A DNA stretch of 64,000 nt, taken from Thermoanaerobaculia bacterium. Its GTDB lineage: Bacteria > Acidobacteriota > Thermoanaerobaculia > Multivoradales > J023. Each line of letters begins with the position of its first letter. The first letter of the stretch is position 1. Shown piece after piece: positions 42,428-50,408 of the stretch. The position numbers and the translations under genes are program-made. Below the pieces are notes generated by a model, which was given only the letters and a program-made list of their open reading frames with translations, was not told the DNA's origin and made no database searches. The DNA lies in assembly GCA_028066595.1 (NCBI GenBank), contig JALCBJ010000008.1, forward strand, positions 1 to 64,000, in the 5' to 3' direction.

Positions 42428-43753
42428 ATGAAGATCGCCTACATCACCGGGGGTTCCGCGGGCATGATCTGCGGAACCTGCATGCACGATAACACGCTGG
42501 CGTCGTCGCTCATGGAGCGCGGCCACGAGGTCTCGCTGCTGCCCACCTACACGCAGTTGCGCCTCGACGAAGAGAGTGTCGCCACGGACAAGATCTTCTT
42601 CGGCGCCATCAACGTGTATCTGCAGCAGAAGGCCGGGTTCTTTCGCCGGTTCCGTCTCTTCGACAAGCTCCTCGACAGCCGCAGCGTGCTGGGACTCATC
42701 TCCAAGCTCGGAGTCTCCTCCACCAGTGCCGAAGATCTGGGATCGCTGACGTTGTCCATGATGCAGGGCGAAAACGGCTTCCAGGCCCGGGAGCTCGACA
42801 AGCTGGTGGACTTCCTCGAAGAGATCATTCGGCCTGAAGTCGTCCATCTCTCCTTTACGCTCTTCGCCGGATTCGCGAAGCGCATCAAGGAACGTCTCGG
42901 AGTACCGGTGGTCTGCTCGCTGCAGGGCGAAGATCTGTTCTATGACGACCTCATCGAGCCCTACCGTCGGCAGACGCTAGAAGAGCTGGCGGCGCGCATG
43001 GACGATATCGACCTGTTCACGTCGCACAGTCGCTACTACGCCGACCTGATGTCGGAGCGATACGGCGTACCTCGCGATCGCACGGTCATCACCAAGCTAG
43101 GTATTCGCACGGAAGGATTCCGCGACGCTTCCGAGCGCACGAGCAACGCACTGCACATCGGCTACCTCGCGCGCCAATGTCCCGAGAAAGGTCTCCACCT
43201 CCTGGTCGACGCCTTCCGCCTCGCAGCCGAGGACGTTCCCGAGCTGCGCCTACACGTCGCTGGATACCAAGGCGGAAAAGACAAGTCCTTCATCGAAGAG
43301 CAGCACCAGAAGATCGACCAGGCAGGTCTCGGCCACCGCGTGCTGTGGCGAGGCGCCATCGACCGCACCGAGAAACTCCGCTTCCTGGCCGATCTCGACC
43401 TCTTCTCCGTCCCCGCGGTGTACCACGAGCCCAAGGGCCTCTACGTCGCCGAAGCACTCGCCAGCGGCGTACCCGTGCTACTACCGAACCACGGCGCGTT
43501 TCCCGAATGGATCGAACAGACCGGCGGCGGCCGCCTGGTGGAATCCGACTCGGCGGAGGCCCTAGCCGAGGAGATGAAGGCGTTGGCCCGGGATGCCGAG
43601 GCACGCCGAGAGCTGGCAAGGCAGGGTCGTCGGATCATTCATGGCGAGTTCCATCACGAAGCCATGGCCGACGAGATGGAAGGCATCTACGAGGGTGTCC
43701 TGACCTCCGTGTCGGATGTGGGCTCCGGCAAGCTTGCGGAGTCGGCTGCGTAG
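42428..43753 (+). CDS. GT4-family glycosyltransferase
   Basis: 441 residues with GT-B fold. The N-terminal domain opens 'MKIAYITGGSAGMICGTC', with a Gly-rich loop and two Cys, and contains 'VHLSFTLFAGFAKRIKERLG' and 'VVCSLQGEDLFYDDL'. The C-terminal donor domain has 'LHIGYLARQCPEKGLHLLVDAF' (the GT4 strand-loop for nucleotide-sugar binding) and the retaining-enzyme EX7E motif within 'YHEPKGLYVAEALASGVP'. It would transfer a sugar from an NDP-sugar to the pathway product or a lipid carrier. It is the last gene of the cluster, 20 bases after the halogenase-like gene, and probably cotranscribed with it. Donor and acceptor are not predictable. Confidence 0.88.
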   Translation: MKIAYITGGSAGMICGTCMHDNTLASSLMERGHEVSLLPTYTQLRLDEESVATDKIFFGAINVYLQQKAGFFRRFRLFDKLLDSRSVLGLISKLGVSSTSAEDLGSLTLSMMQGENGFQARELDKLVDFLEEIIRPEVVHLSFTLFAGFAKRIKERLGVPVVCSLQGEDLFYDDLIEPYRRQTLEELAARMDDIDLFTSHSRYYADLMSERYGVPRDRTVITKLGIRTEGFRDASERTSNALHIGYLARQCPEKGLHLLVDAFRLAAEDVPELRLHVAGYQGGKDKSFIEEQHQKIDQAGLGHRVLWRGAIDRTEKLRFLADLDLFSVPAVYHEPKGLYVAEALASGVPVLLPNHGAFPEWIEQTGGGRLVESDSAEALAEEMKALARDAEARRELARQGRRIIHGEFHHEAMADEMEGIYEGVLTSVSDVGSGKLAESAA

Positions 43754-43888
43754 CCTCCCCACGACCGTACGTGGTCTCCAGCAGACGCCCGCGGCGCGAC
43801 TTCTGAGCTCCAGCCGCCTGCTCGGGTCAACATGTGACGCCCCAAGATCTTGGCTTCCGTTCGCCCGATGGACAGCCCACCGGATCCA

Positions 43889-45052
43889 CTAGCCGGTCGA
43901 CGACCCGAACTCCGACAGGAATCTGCGCCGCTCTTCCCTCGCTCCTTCGTCGATCTTGCGCAGACGTTCCAAGAAGAAAAACACGACCCGGCTTTCGAAG
44001 AGCCAGGCGAAGAATAGGAACAGCAGGCACTTGAGGACCAGGGCCAGAAACGTCAGGGCCAACATCAGCTGTTCGTTCCACTGCAGTACCGGCCAGGCTC
44101 CCTGGATGCAGGCATAGACGTATAGGCAGGCGATCACGGGCGGCGAAGAATCTATATATCGGCTGTCCAACCGGCCGACCAATAGGGCGAGTGCCGTGCC
44201 TTGGGCAAAGCCACCGATCCAGCCGAACCACTGTTGCACCGACCATCCAAGGCCGGCCAGGAGGCTCGCCGATTCGAAGGTGGTCAGAAGCAGCGCAAAG
44301 CACAGCCAGGCCTCCAGCGGCAACAGCTGACGGCGCGAGAAGTCGTCTTCCAAAGTCGGGCGTGAAACCACTTCGTATGCCAGAAAGAGCATCACGGTTC
44401 CCGCGTTCTGCGTGAGATTCAGACCGATCACCAGCCATCGGGCCTCGGGAGAAACCGGAGCCTGCGCCGTCGGCAAGACGGCGAGGAGCGCCGCAGCAGC
44501 GAGTCCGAGGTAGAGAAACAGCCAGGACGTCCACGCGAGTCCCCAGTAGCGCCGCAGATCAGCTGCCGCTGCCAGGGCGAACCGGAGCCGCCGTGAAGGC
44601 TCCGCGTAGATCCCTCGGCGGTCGATGGCTCGGGGCAGGCGAGTCACGAGTGCCAGGATGACCAAGAAGTGCACAGTGTGAATCGCCGGGGAAACTGATC
44701 CTGTTCCCAGGCTCAGCCAGCCGAGGACGGCGGTCAGAATCGTGCCACCCAGTGCGATCCAGAGGCTCGGGTTGTCGACACGGAACAGCCACTCGGAGAA
44801 CGTCTCGAACCTTACTTCCGACACACGCCGCGGCCGCGTCAGCGCTTCCACGGGCAGCTCCAACGTCTCGGCGAGGATCTCGATGGTCTTGCGTTGAGGT
44901 GTCCGCGGGCCATAGATCGCATTCGCGATGGTGTTCTTGGAAAGGCCCGAGCGCCGCTCGATCTCCGCCATGGAGAGCGACATCGTCTCCAGGCGTTCGA
45001 GGATCACCTCGCCGACCGGTGTCGGTTGATGGATTTCGGAGGGTTTCGTCAT
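43889..45052 (-). CDS. XRE-type helix-turn-helix protein with polytopic membrane domain
   Basis: 387 residues. An N-terminal Cro/C1-type HTH (about 20-60: 'MAEIERRSGLSKNTIANAIYG', then 'RKTIEILAETLELPVEAL') is followed by about eight TM helices (about 90-365) and a basic cytoplasmic tail ('ERLRKIDEGAREERRRF'). This gives a DNA-binding head fixed to the inner membrane, an arrangement expected of one-component regulators that sense membrane or transport signals. The start at 45052 or the upstream 45094 are both possible; the first fits the HTH boundary. It is divergent from the NSS transporter operon, which is the likely target. No signal-sensing motif is recognisable. Confidence 0.72.
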   Translation of the reverse strand: MTKPSEIHQPTPVGEVILERLETMSLSMAEIERRSGLSKNTIANAIYGPRTPQRKTIEILAETLELPVEALTRPRRVSEVRFETFSEWLFRVDNPSLWIALGGTILTAVLGWLSLGTGSVSPAIHTVHFLVILALVTRLPRAIDRRGIYAEPSRRLRFALAAAADLRRYWGLAWTSWLFLYLGLAAAALLAVLPTAQAPVSPEARWLVIGLNLTQNAGTVMLFLAYEVVSRPTLEDDFSRRQLLPLEAWLCFALLLTTFESASLLAGLGWSVQQWFGWIGGFAQGTALALLVGRLDSRYIDSSPPVIACLYVYACIQGAWPVLQWNEQLMLALTFLALVLKCLLFLFFAWLFESRVVFFFLERLRKIDEGAREERRRFLSEFGSSTG

Positions 45053-45185
45053 GGGCGTGTGCGGCAAGTTTATTCGGACACCCCCTACCCTCACCGGTCC
45101 AGTCCCCGCGATTCACCCGAGATCGAACCGAAATCGACCCATGTTTGCCGTGGAATGGTCTTCGCCCGCGGCCTACGTTGTCTAC
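45053..45185. promoter_or_regulatory. Divergent control region between HTH regulator and NSS transporter
   Basis: 133 bases between two start codons on opposite strands. The divergent layout suggests both promoters lie here and that the XRE-type regulator acts on one or both. No convincing -35/-10 pair or palindrome was found by eye. If the transporter starts at 45141 or upstream, the region is shorter. Confidence 0.35.
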
Positions 45186-46793
45186 ATGCAACGTCACACC
45201 TCATCCCACCTTTCCCAGTCGCAGGATGCACCGGCCGCTCAGGCGTCTGGTGGTGATCCGCGCTGGACCCGTTTCGGATTCATCATGGCCGCGTCTGGCT
45301 CTGCGATCGGGCTCGGCAACGTGGTGTTCTTCCCTGCGAACGCATATCGCTTCGGCGGCGGGAGCTTCTACCTTCCCTACCTCCTCGCGCTCCTGGTCGT
45401 CGGAGTTCCCCTGCTGATCGTCGAGCTCGGTCTGGGGCGGGAGCATCGACGCGCCTACCCAGGTGCCCTACGCAAGGCGGCAGGTGGTACTGGCGAGTTC
45501 CTGGGTTGGTGGGCCCTTTTCAACACGGGATTCATCGCGCTCTGCTACGTCGCGATCCTCGGTTGGGTCGTCGGCATGTTGGTGGGTTCTCTGGGCCCGC
45601 TATGGGAGCCGTCCACGGCACTGACGGGCTTCGATGCCGAGCGTCTAGCGAATCCGAGAGGGTTCTTCTACCGCATGATCTCCAGGCCGGCGCCACTCTT
45701 GTTCATCGCGTTGATCTGGGCCGCCAATCTATGGATCGTACGCAGGGGTGCTGCGGGGATCGAAAGGGCGGTGCGCGTGTTCGTCCCGGCGATGTGGATC
45801 TTGATGTTCTTGCTTTTGATTCGCGGCGTGACATTGCCCGGGGGTGTAGACGGCGTCTGGTATCTGTTCACTCCCGACCCGGCGGTCTTGAGCGACGTCG
45901 AGGTCTGGAGAGGCGCCATCAGTCAGATCTTCTTCACGATATCCATTGGTTTCGGAGTGATGACTGCCTACGGTGCCTATCTTCCGGAACGAGGATCCCA
46001 GACGACCCAGGCTGTTCTCGTGTCGTTTCTGAACTGCGGGTTCGAATATGTCGCCGGCATCGCCGTCTTCGCGATCCTCTTCGCTTTCGCGGTGGTACCT
46101 CAGGCCAGCACGATCGCCATGACGTTCTTCATCGCACCAGAGGGAATCGGCCAGCTGCCCGGCGGCCCGCCCGTGGTGACGAGCTTCGGAGTGCTCTTCT
46201 TCCTCCTCTTGCTTCTGGCCGGTCTTTCCTCCTCCGTCTCGATGGTCGAGGCCTTGGTCGCGGCCCTGCGGGAAAAGTTCGACCTCCATCGCGGCGCGAC
46301 GACGACGGCGATCTGCACCGCTGGCATCCTCGGCAGCTGGGTCTTCGCGCTGCCCCATGTCGTCGATCCGCAGCTGCACGGACACGGCACGCTGGGGATG
46401 ACTCTCTTCGATCTGATCGATCACTGGGCGTTCGACTACGGACTGCTGCTGGTCGGCCTGTCCCAAGCTCTGCTCCTGGCACGGCACCGGCGAATCGAAC
46501 GGCTACGGCGTTCACTCGATGCGAGATCGCCGAGGAAGCTGGGCCCAGCTTTCGACATCCTCGTGGGGCGCGTGATCCCCGTCCTGCTCACGGCCCTCTT
46601 GGTCTGGTCGTTGGTAGCCGAAGTGCGGGCCGGGCTCTACGGCGCCGACGCTACCTTCGCCGATGGCTGGTCACGGTTGGCAACCGTCGCGCCCGGGGCG
46701 GCTCTCCTGCTCTGGCTCACCGTGCCGACCGGCCTCGCAATCCTACTCACCCGATGGCCGCCCGTCCCGCGGACGCGAAGGAGCCAACCATGA
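45186..46793 (+). CDS. NSS-family sodium-dependent transporter
   Basis: 535 residues of the neurotransmitter:sodium symporter (SLC6/LeuT) family, importing an amino acid or similar solute with Na+. The family signature appears at the first TM as 'GFIMAASGSAIGLGNVVFFP', containing the unwound TM1 residues that bind Na+ and substrate, and TM2 'LPYLLALLVVGVPLLIVELGLG'. About twelve TM segments follow, including 'QIFFTISIGFGVMTAYGAYLP' (TM6) and 'LLLAGLSSSVSMVEALVAAL' (TM8, with the Ser-Ser sodium site). The ATG at 45186 places the signature about 30 residues in; ATG 45141 is an alternative. Its stop overlaps the next gene's start (ATGA), so the two are coupled. Confidence 0.88.
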   Translation: MQRHTSSHLSQSQDAPAAQASGGDPRWTRFGFIMAASGSAIGLGNVVFFPANAYRFGGGSFYLPYLLALLVVGVPLLIVELGLGREHRRAYPGALRKAAGGTGEFLGWWALFNTGFIALCYVAILGWVVGMLVGSLGPLWEPSTALTGFDAERLANPRGFFYRMISRPAPLLFIALIWAANLWIVRRGAAGIERAVRVFVPAMWILMFLLLIRGVTLPGGVDGVWYLFTPDPAVLSDVEVWRGAISQIFFTISIGFGVMTAYGAYLPERGSQTTQAVLVSFLNCGFEYVAGIAVFAILFAFAVVPQASTIAMTFFIAPEGIGQLPGGPPVVTSFGVLFFLLLLLAGLSSSVSMVEALVAALREKFDLHRGATTTAICTAGILGSWVFALPHVVDPQLHGHGTLGMTLFDLIDHWAFDYGLLLVGLSQALLLARHRRIERLRRSLDARSPRKLGPAFDILVGRVIPVLLTALLVWSLVAEVRAGLYGADATFADGWSRLATVAPGAALLLWLTVPTGLAILLTRWPPVPRTRRSQP

Positions 46794-47266
46794 CCCGCCC
46801 TCGATGGTCTCTCGTCCTGGCCCTCCTTGTGGCGTCCACTGCCGTTCTACATACCGGCGTCAGGGCTGCCTCTGCGACGGCGTCCGAGTTCGAAATCCAC
46901 TCGGACTCCAGCATCCCCAGGGTGGGTCAAGTCACGCAGCTCCGCATCGTCGACGTGTCTCAGCGGGCAGGATCTCCCGTCGGTCTGATCCTTCGGGGTA
47001 CGTCTCGGCCAGGATCGGTGGCTGCGGAACCGATCGAGCACCGGCAGCGCGTCGTGGACGGTTCGCTGAGCTGGACACCGCAGCGAGCCGGCCTGGTCCG
47101 TTGGATCGCCGTCGACGAATCGGACGAAATCGTGGCGGTCTTGGACCTGGCCGTAGCGCCAGAACGAGTTCCACCGGCAGGTCTTCTGATCCTGCTCGCG
47201 GCAGGCACGACACTGTTCGGCGGAATCGCGATCGCACTGCGGAGAGACCGGCACGAATCTTCCTAG
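46790..47266 (+). CDS. Small exported membrane-anchored protein coupled to the NSS transporter
   Basis: 158 residues. ATG 46790 overlaps the transporter stop by four bases and has AAGGAG seven bases upstream. It is easily missed because a longer overlapping frame runs through the transporter gene. A signal peptide (1-26, 'LVLALLVASTAVLHTGVRA') leads to an Ig-like extracytoplasmic domain (about 30-125), then one C-terminal TM ('AGLLILLAAGTTLFGGIAIAL') and a short basic tail. The type I topology and coupling suggest an accessory subunit of the transporter. I do not recognise the family. Its stop codon is inside a perfect 15-bp stem. Confidence 0.75.
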   Translation: MTRPRWSLVLALLVASTAVLHTGVRAASATASEFEIHSDSSIPRVGQVTQLRIVDVSQRAGSPVGLILRGTSRPGSVAAEPIEHRQRVVDGSLSWTPQRAGLVRWIAVDESDEIVAVLDLAVAPERVPPAGLLILLAAGTTLFGGIAIALRRDRHESS

Positions 47267-47291
47267 CTGGGCTTCGAGCTAGGAAGATTCG
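47254..47291 (+). terminator. Perfect 15-bp stem overlapping the stop codon
   Basis: CGAATCTTCCTAGCT (47254-47268) pairs perfectly with AGCTAGGAAGATTCG (47277-47291) around an 8-base loop (47269-47276). The TAG stop (47264-47266) of the preceding gene is inside the stem. No T-run follows, so it may be a factor-assisted terminator, an mRNA-stabilising end or a binding site. Bases 47292-47476 hold no gene. Confidence 0.6.
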
Positions 47292-47476
47292 ACGTTGCAG
47301 ATACCGGCCCTCTGGATGAAAACCACCATCTGTAACGAAGGGGTAAAGCCAGGCCCGATCTTGGATCGTGGCGTGCTCTCTCTCGTACCTTAGGAGGCTC
47401 AGGGGTAATCGACCGGAGGACTCATGACATTAGACAGTACCCTGTGATTCCGCGCTCCATCGCATGTTCTCGGAGA

Positions 47477-49669
47477 ATGACAATCGCAATCCTCGGGGTC
47501 CTCGCGACCACCGGGGCGATGGCCCAAGACAGTACATCGGACGCCCCCAAGCCACGTCCAGTGATCGAGGCGCTACGGATCGACAGTCCGTTGTCGGTGG
47601 ATGGTGTGCTCGACGAATTGGCTTGGGAGCAAGCACCGCGCAGCGGCGACTTCTTCCAACGCCAGCCCGTGGAGTTCGCGCCATCCACGGAACGTACCGA
47701 GATCCAGATCGCATACACGGCCGAGATGCTCTACGTTGCAGTGCGGGCCTACGACCGCGAGCCCGAGAAGATCGTCGCCGGAGAGATGGGACTGGACGTC
47801 GGTATCTTCCGCGATGATGGAATCGTGCTCCTTTTCGACACGTTCCACGATCGCCGCAACGCCTATTTCTTCGAGACGAATCCCAACAGCTCACGCACCG
47901 ACGGAATCGTCACCGACGAGGGCCGCGACTTCAATATCGACTGGGACACAATCTGGTCCGTACAGTCACGGATCCACGAAGGAGGCTGGACGGCGGAGTT
48001 CGGCATCCCCTTCTCGAGCCTGCGTTTCGATCCCGCATCCGACACCTGGGGCCTTCAGGTGCGCCGGATCATCAAACGCAACGAAGAGATCACCTTCTGG
48101 TCTCCCATTGGCCTACAAGCAAGCCTCTTTCGCATGTCATTGGCTGGTGAGGTCCGCGGCCTGCGGGATCTACAGGTAGGACGAAGTCTGCGCGTCACAC
48201 CTTTCGTAGTGGGAGACGCCTCGAGTGCGCGGGACGAGGACACGGGCCGGAGCGAGGACACGACGGATTTCGATGCCGGACTCGACGTCAAATGGGGCAT
48301 CACCGACGGCCTGACACTCGACCTGACGGTCAACACCGACTTCGCCGAAACCGAGGTCGACGAGATCCAGACCAACCTCACGCGCTTCCCACTGTTCTTC
48401 CCGGAGAAGCGCGCGTTCTTCCTGGAGAACGCCGGGATCTTTCAGTTTGGTCCGAATCTGGGCCCGTTCCTGCAACCGTTCTTTTCCCGCCGAATCGGGA
48501 TTTCTGACGACGGACGGATGGTGGATCTCGAGGCGGGTGCACGCTTGGCGGGTCGCGCGGGAGAGTGGAGCCTGGGATTTCTCGGCGCGCGAACCGGCTC
48601 GCTCCCTGCCGACCCCGAAGACGATCTCGAGGCCATCCCCGAGAGCACGTGGGGCGTCGCCCGGATCAAGCGCAACCTGGGAGAGCGCTCCTTCGTGGGC
48701 TTGCTCGCGACCCACCGGGACCAGGACGACGGTACGAAGCAGACTATCTTCGGAGCGGACTACAACTGGAAACCCGATGACGCCTGGGACGTCTGGCTGT
48801 TCGGCGCGGGGACCGACACGCACGACAGTCCCGGTGCGGAGACAGGTGACGCAGGGGTGTTCGGCCTGTCGACGCTGTATCGCGCGGATCAGTTCAACGC
48901 GCGCTTCGTGGCCTGGGAGGTAGGTGAGAACTGGGAGCCGGCAGCCGGCTTCACGCTTCGCAACGGATTCCGCAACTACTGCACTCACATGACCTGGGAG
49001 CCCCGGCCTTCCTGGCGAGGCGTGCGCAATCTCTTCCACCAGCTGACCATCGACTACTTCGACAACCCGGACGGAGAGAAGGAGACGGTCGAGGTGGAAT
49101 TCGACCTCTTCGGCATGCAGTTCCTGTCGGGCGATTTCTTCACCGTCCTCGGGCACTACACCTTCGAACGCCTCGACGAGCCGTTCGAGATCTTCGACGG
49201 CATCGAGATCCCTTCCGGCGAATACGAATGGACCGATGTCGGTTTCTTTTTCACCACGCCGACCAGTCGTCCCCTCGACACCGACCTGTTCGTGACGGTG
49301 GGCGATTTCTTCGACGGCGATCGCCTGAGCGCGAACTTCCTCCTCCAGTACCGGCCCAACAAGTACTTTCGTACACGCACGAGCTGGAACCACAACCGCA
49401 TCGAGCTTCCGGCAGGAAACTTCACTACCAACATCATCCGCCAACGGATCGAAGTCTCGTTCTCACCCGACCTGGTACTGAACGCGCTGATCCAGTCGAG
49501 CGATGCCTCCGAGAGCTTGGGCATCAACCTTCGCCTCAACTGGCACTACCGGCCGGGCTCGGATCTGTTCGTGGTCTACAACCACGGCTGGGACGCTCCG
49601 GACGTCAGCGATCTGACCAGTCGTAGCCGCCAGCTCGTGGTGAAGTGGACCTGGGCGTGGCAGTCCTAG
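47477..49669 (+). CDS. DUF5916 protein with CBM9-like N-terminal domain
   Basis: 730 residues, exported (signal peptide 'MTIAILGVLATTGAMA-QDS'). I chose ATG 47477 over the upstream GTG at 47444 because it directly precedes the signal peptide and has GGAG in front. Residues about 35-215 resemble the carbohydrate-binding module 9-like domain ('SPLSVDGVLDELAWEQA', 'LYVAVRAYDREPEKI', 'DGIVLLFDTFHDRRNAYFFETN'). The remaining 500 residues are the DUF5916 region: 'DFAETEVDEIQTNLTRFPLFFPEKRAFFLENAGIF', seen here in pieces, is the hallmark, followed by amphipathic strands of a probable outer-membrane barrel. The terminal aromatic residue pattern ('KWTWAWQS') is compatible with a barrel. Common in Acidobacteriota and Bacteroidota; role unknown. 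Confidence 0.82.
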   Translation: MTIAILGVLATTGAMAQDSTSDAPKPRPVIEALRIDSPLSVDGVLDELAWEQAPRSGDFFQRQPVEFAPSTERTEIQIAYTAEMLYVAVRAYDREPEKIVAGEMGLDVGIFRDDGIVLLFDTFHDRRNAYFFETNPNSSRTDGIVTDEGRDFNIDWDTIWSVQSRIHEGGWTAEFGIPFSSLRFDPASDTWGLQVRRIIKRNEEITFWSPIGLQASLFRMSLAGEVRGLRDLQVGRSLRVTPFVVGDASSARDEDTGRSEDTTDFDAGLDVKWGITDGLTLDLTVNTDFAETEVDEIQTNLTRFPLFFPEKRAFFLENAGIFQFGPNLGPFLQPFFSRRIGISDDGRMVDLEAGARLAGRAGEWSLGFLGARTGSLPADPEDDLEAIPESTWGVARIKRNLGERSFVGLLATHRDQDDGTKQTIFGADYNWKPDDAWDVWLFGAGTDTHDSPGAETGDAGVFGLSTLYRADQFNARFVAWEVGENWEPAAGFTLRNGFRNYCTHMTWEPRPSWRGVRNLFHQLTIDYFDNPDGEKETVEVEFDLFGMQFLSGDFFTVLGHYTFERLDEPFEIFDGIEIPSGEYEWTDVGFFFTTPTSRPLDTDLFVTVGDFFDGDRLSANFLLQYRPNKYFRTRTSWNHNRIELPAGNFTTNIIRQRIEVSFSPDLVLNALIQSSDASESLGINLRLNWHYRPGSDLFVVYNHGWDAPDVSDLTSRSRQLVVKWTWAWQS

Positions 49670-49759
49670 GGAAGGTCTGATCGGGCATTCGAATCGACTC
49701 GATCAAACACCGCACTAGCCGGTCCGGGTTCCTTGTCGTAGGTTCCGGCACGACCCCAA

Positions 49760-50371
49760 TCAAACAGACGAGACCACCGCGATCACGACACCGAGTACCA
49801 GCAGAACGAGAAGGAACCAAAGCCATAGAGGTGTCTCGTATTCGAGATCGGGCGTCTGCTCGACGATGCGCTGGTACTCCTCGGTGAGGATTCGCTTGCC
49901 CTTCGCACTGTGCAGTAAATAGAGGACATAGGAGCCGAACAGCGTGCCCATGGGAACGCCCAACAAGCCTATGATCATCAGAATCGTCAGGATCGTCCGA
50001 ATCTTCGGATCTAGATTCCGCAAACCCCGACCGATCCAGACACTCAGCCAACCGATGAACCCATAGAGTCCGACGGTCATTGCGAGGAGTAGCAGGCCCT
50101 CGCCCGTCGGTTCCTGTAAGAAGACCATTGCGGCAGCCCCGACAGCCGACAGGCCTGCCACCACCAAAGCGACGATCCCGCCCCAGTAGTAAAGGCAGCC
50201 GACCGAGCGTAGGGATGCTTCGTGACTGAGATGATCCCGACGGATCGACTCCGCATGCTCGATTGCGTCGCTCGGCCCTCCCAGCTGTGATGTGGGAGGC
50301 GCGTACGGATTGTGGACAGGATCCTGCTTGGGCGTGGGCGGCAAGGCGAACGGATTGTGCTGGTCTGTCAT
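49760..50371 (-). CDS. Small polytopic membrane protein with NPYAPP N-terminus
   Basis: 203 residues. ATG 50371 has GAGGGACGAG upstream; the longer ORF to 50506 lacks one. A cytoplasmic Pro-rich N-terminus ('PFALPPTPKQ', 'NPYAPPTSQLG') is followed by three closely spaced TM helices (about 70-155), a charged linker with 'RILTEEYQRIVEQTPDLEY', and a C-terminal TM ('PLWLWFLLVLLVLGVVIAVVSSV'). Asn-Pro-Tyr-rich N-termini before helical bundles are common in small uncharacterised membrane proteins of several phyla. It follows the DUF58 gene by 37 bases and is probably the last gene of the MoxR cluster. Function unknown. Confidence 0.65.
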   Translation of the reverse strand: MTDQHNPFALPPTPKQDPVHNPYAPPTSQLGGPSDAIEHAESIRRDHLSHEASLRSVGCLYYWGGIVALVVAGLSAVGAAAMVFLQEPTGEGLLLLAMTVGLYGFIGWLSVWIGRGLRNLDPKIRTILTILMIIGLLGVPMGTLFGSYVLYLLHSAKGKRILTEEYQRIVEQTPDLEYETPLWLWFLLVLLVLGVVIAVVSSV

Positions 50372-50408
50372 CTCGTCCCTCAGAGAACAGAATAGAAAGT
50401 CATGGTGG

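Noticed and set aside
45506-46789. Long plus-strand open frame inside the NSS transporter
   Set aside because: Only its last part (46790-47266) is a gene; the rest is a shadow of the transporter, with an Arg/Ser-rich composition.
49690-49760. Possible tRNA or structured RNA in the gap after the DUF5916 gene
   Set aside because: There is a 'gggttcc' stretch but no cloverleaf arms or anticodon stem could be paired.
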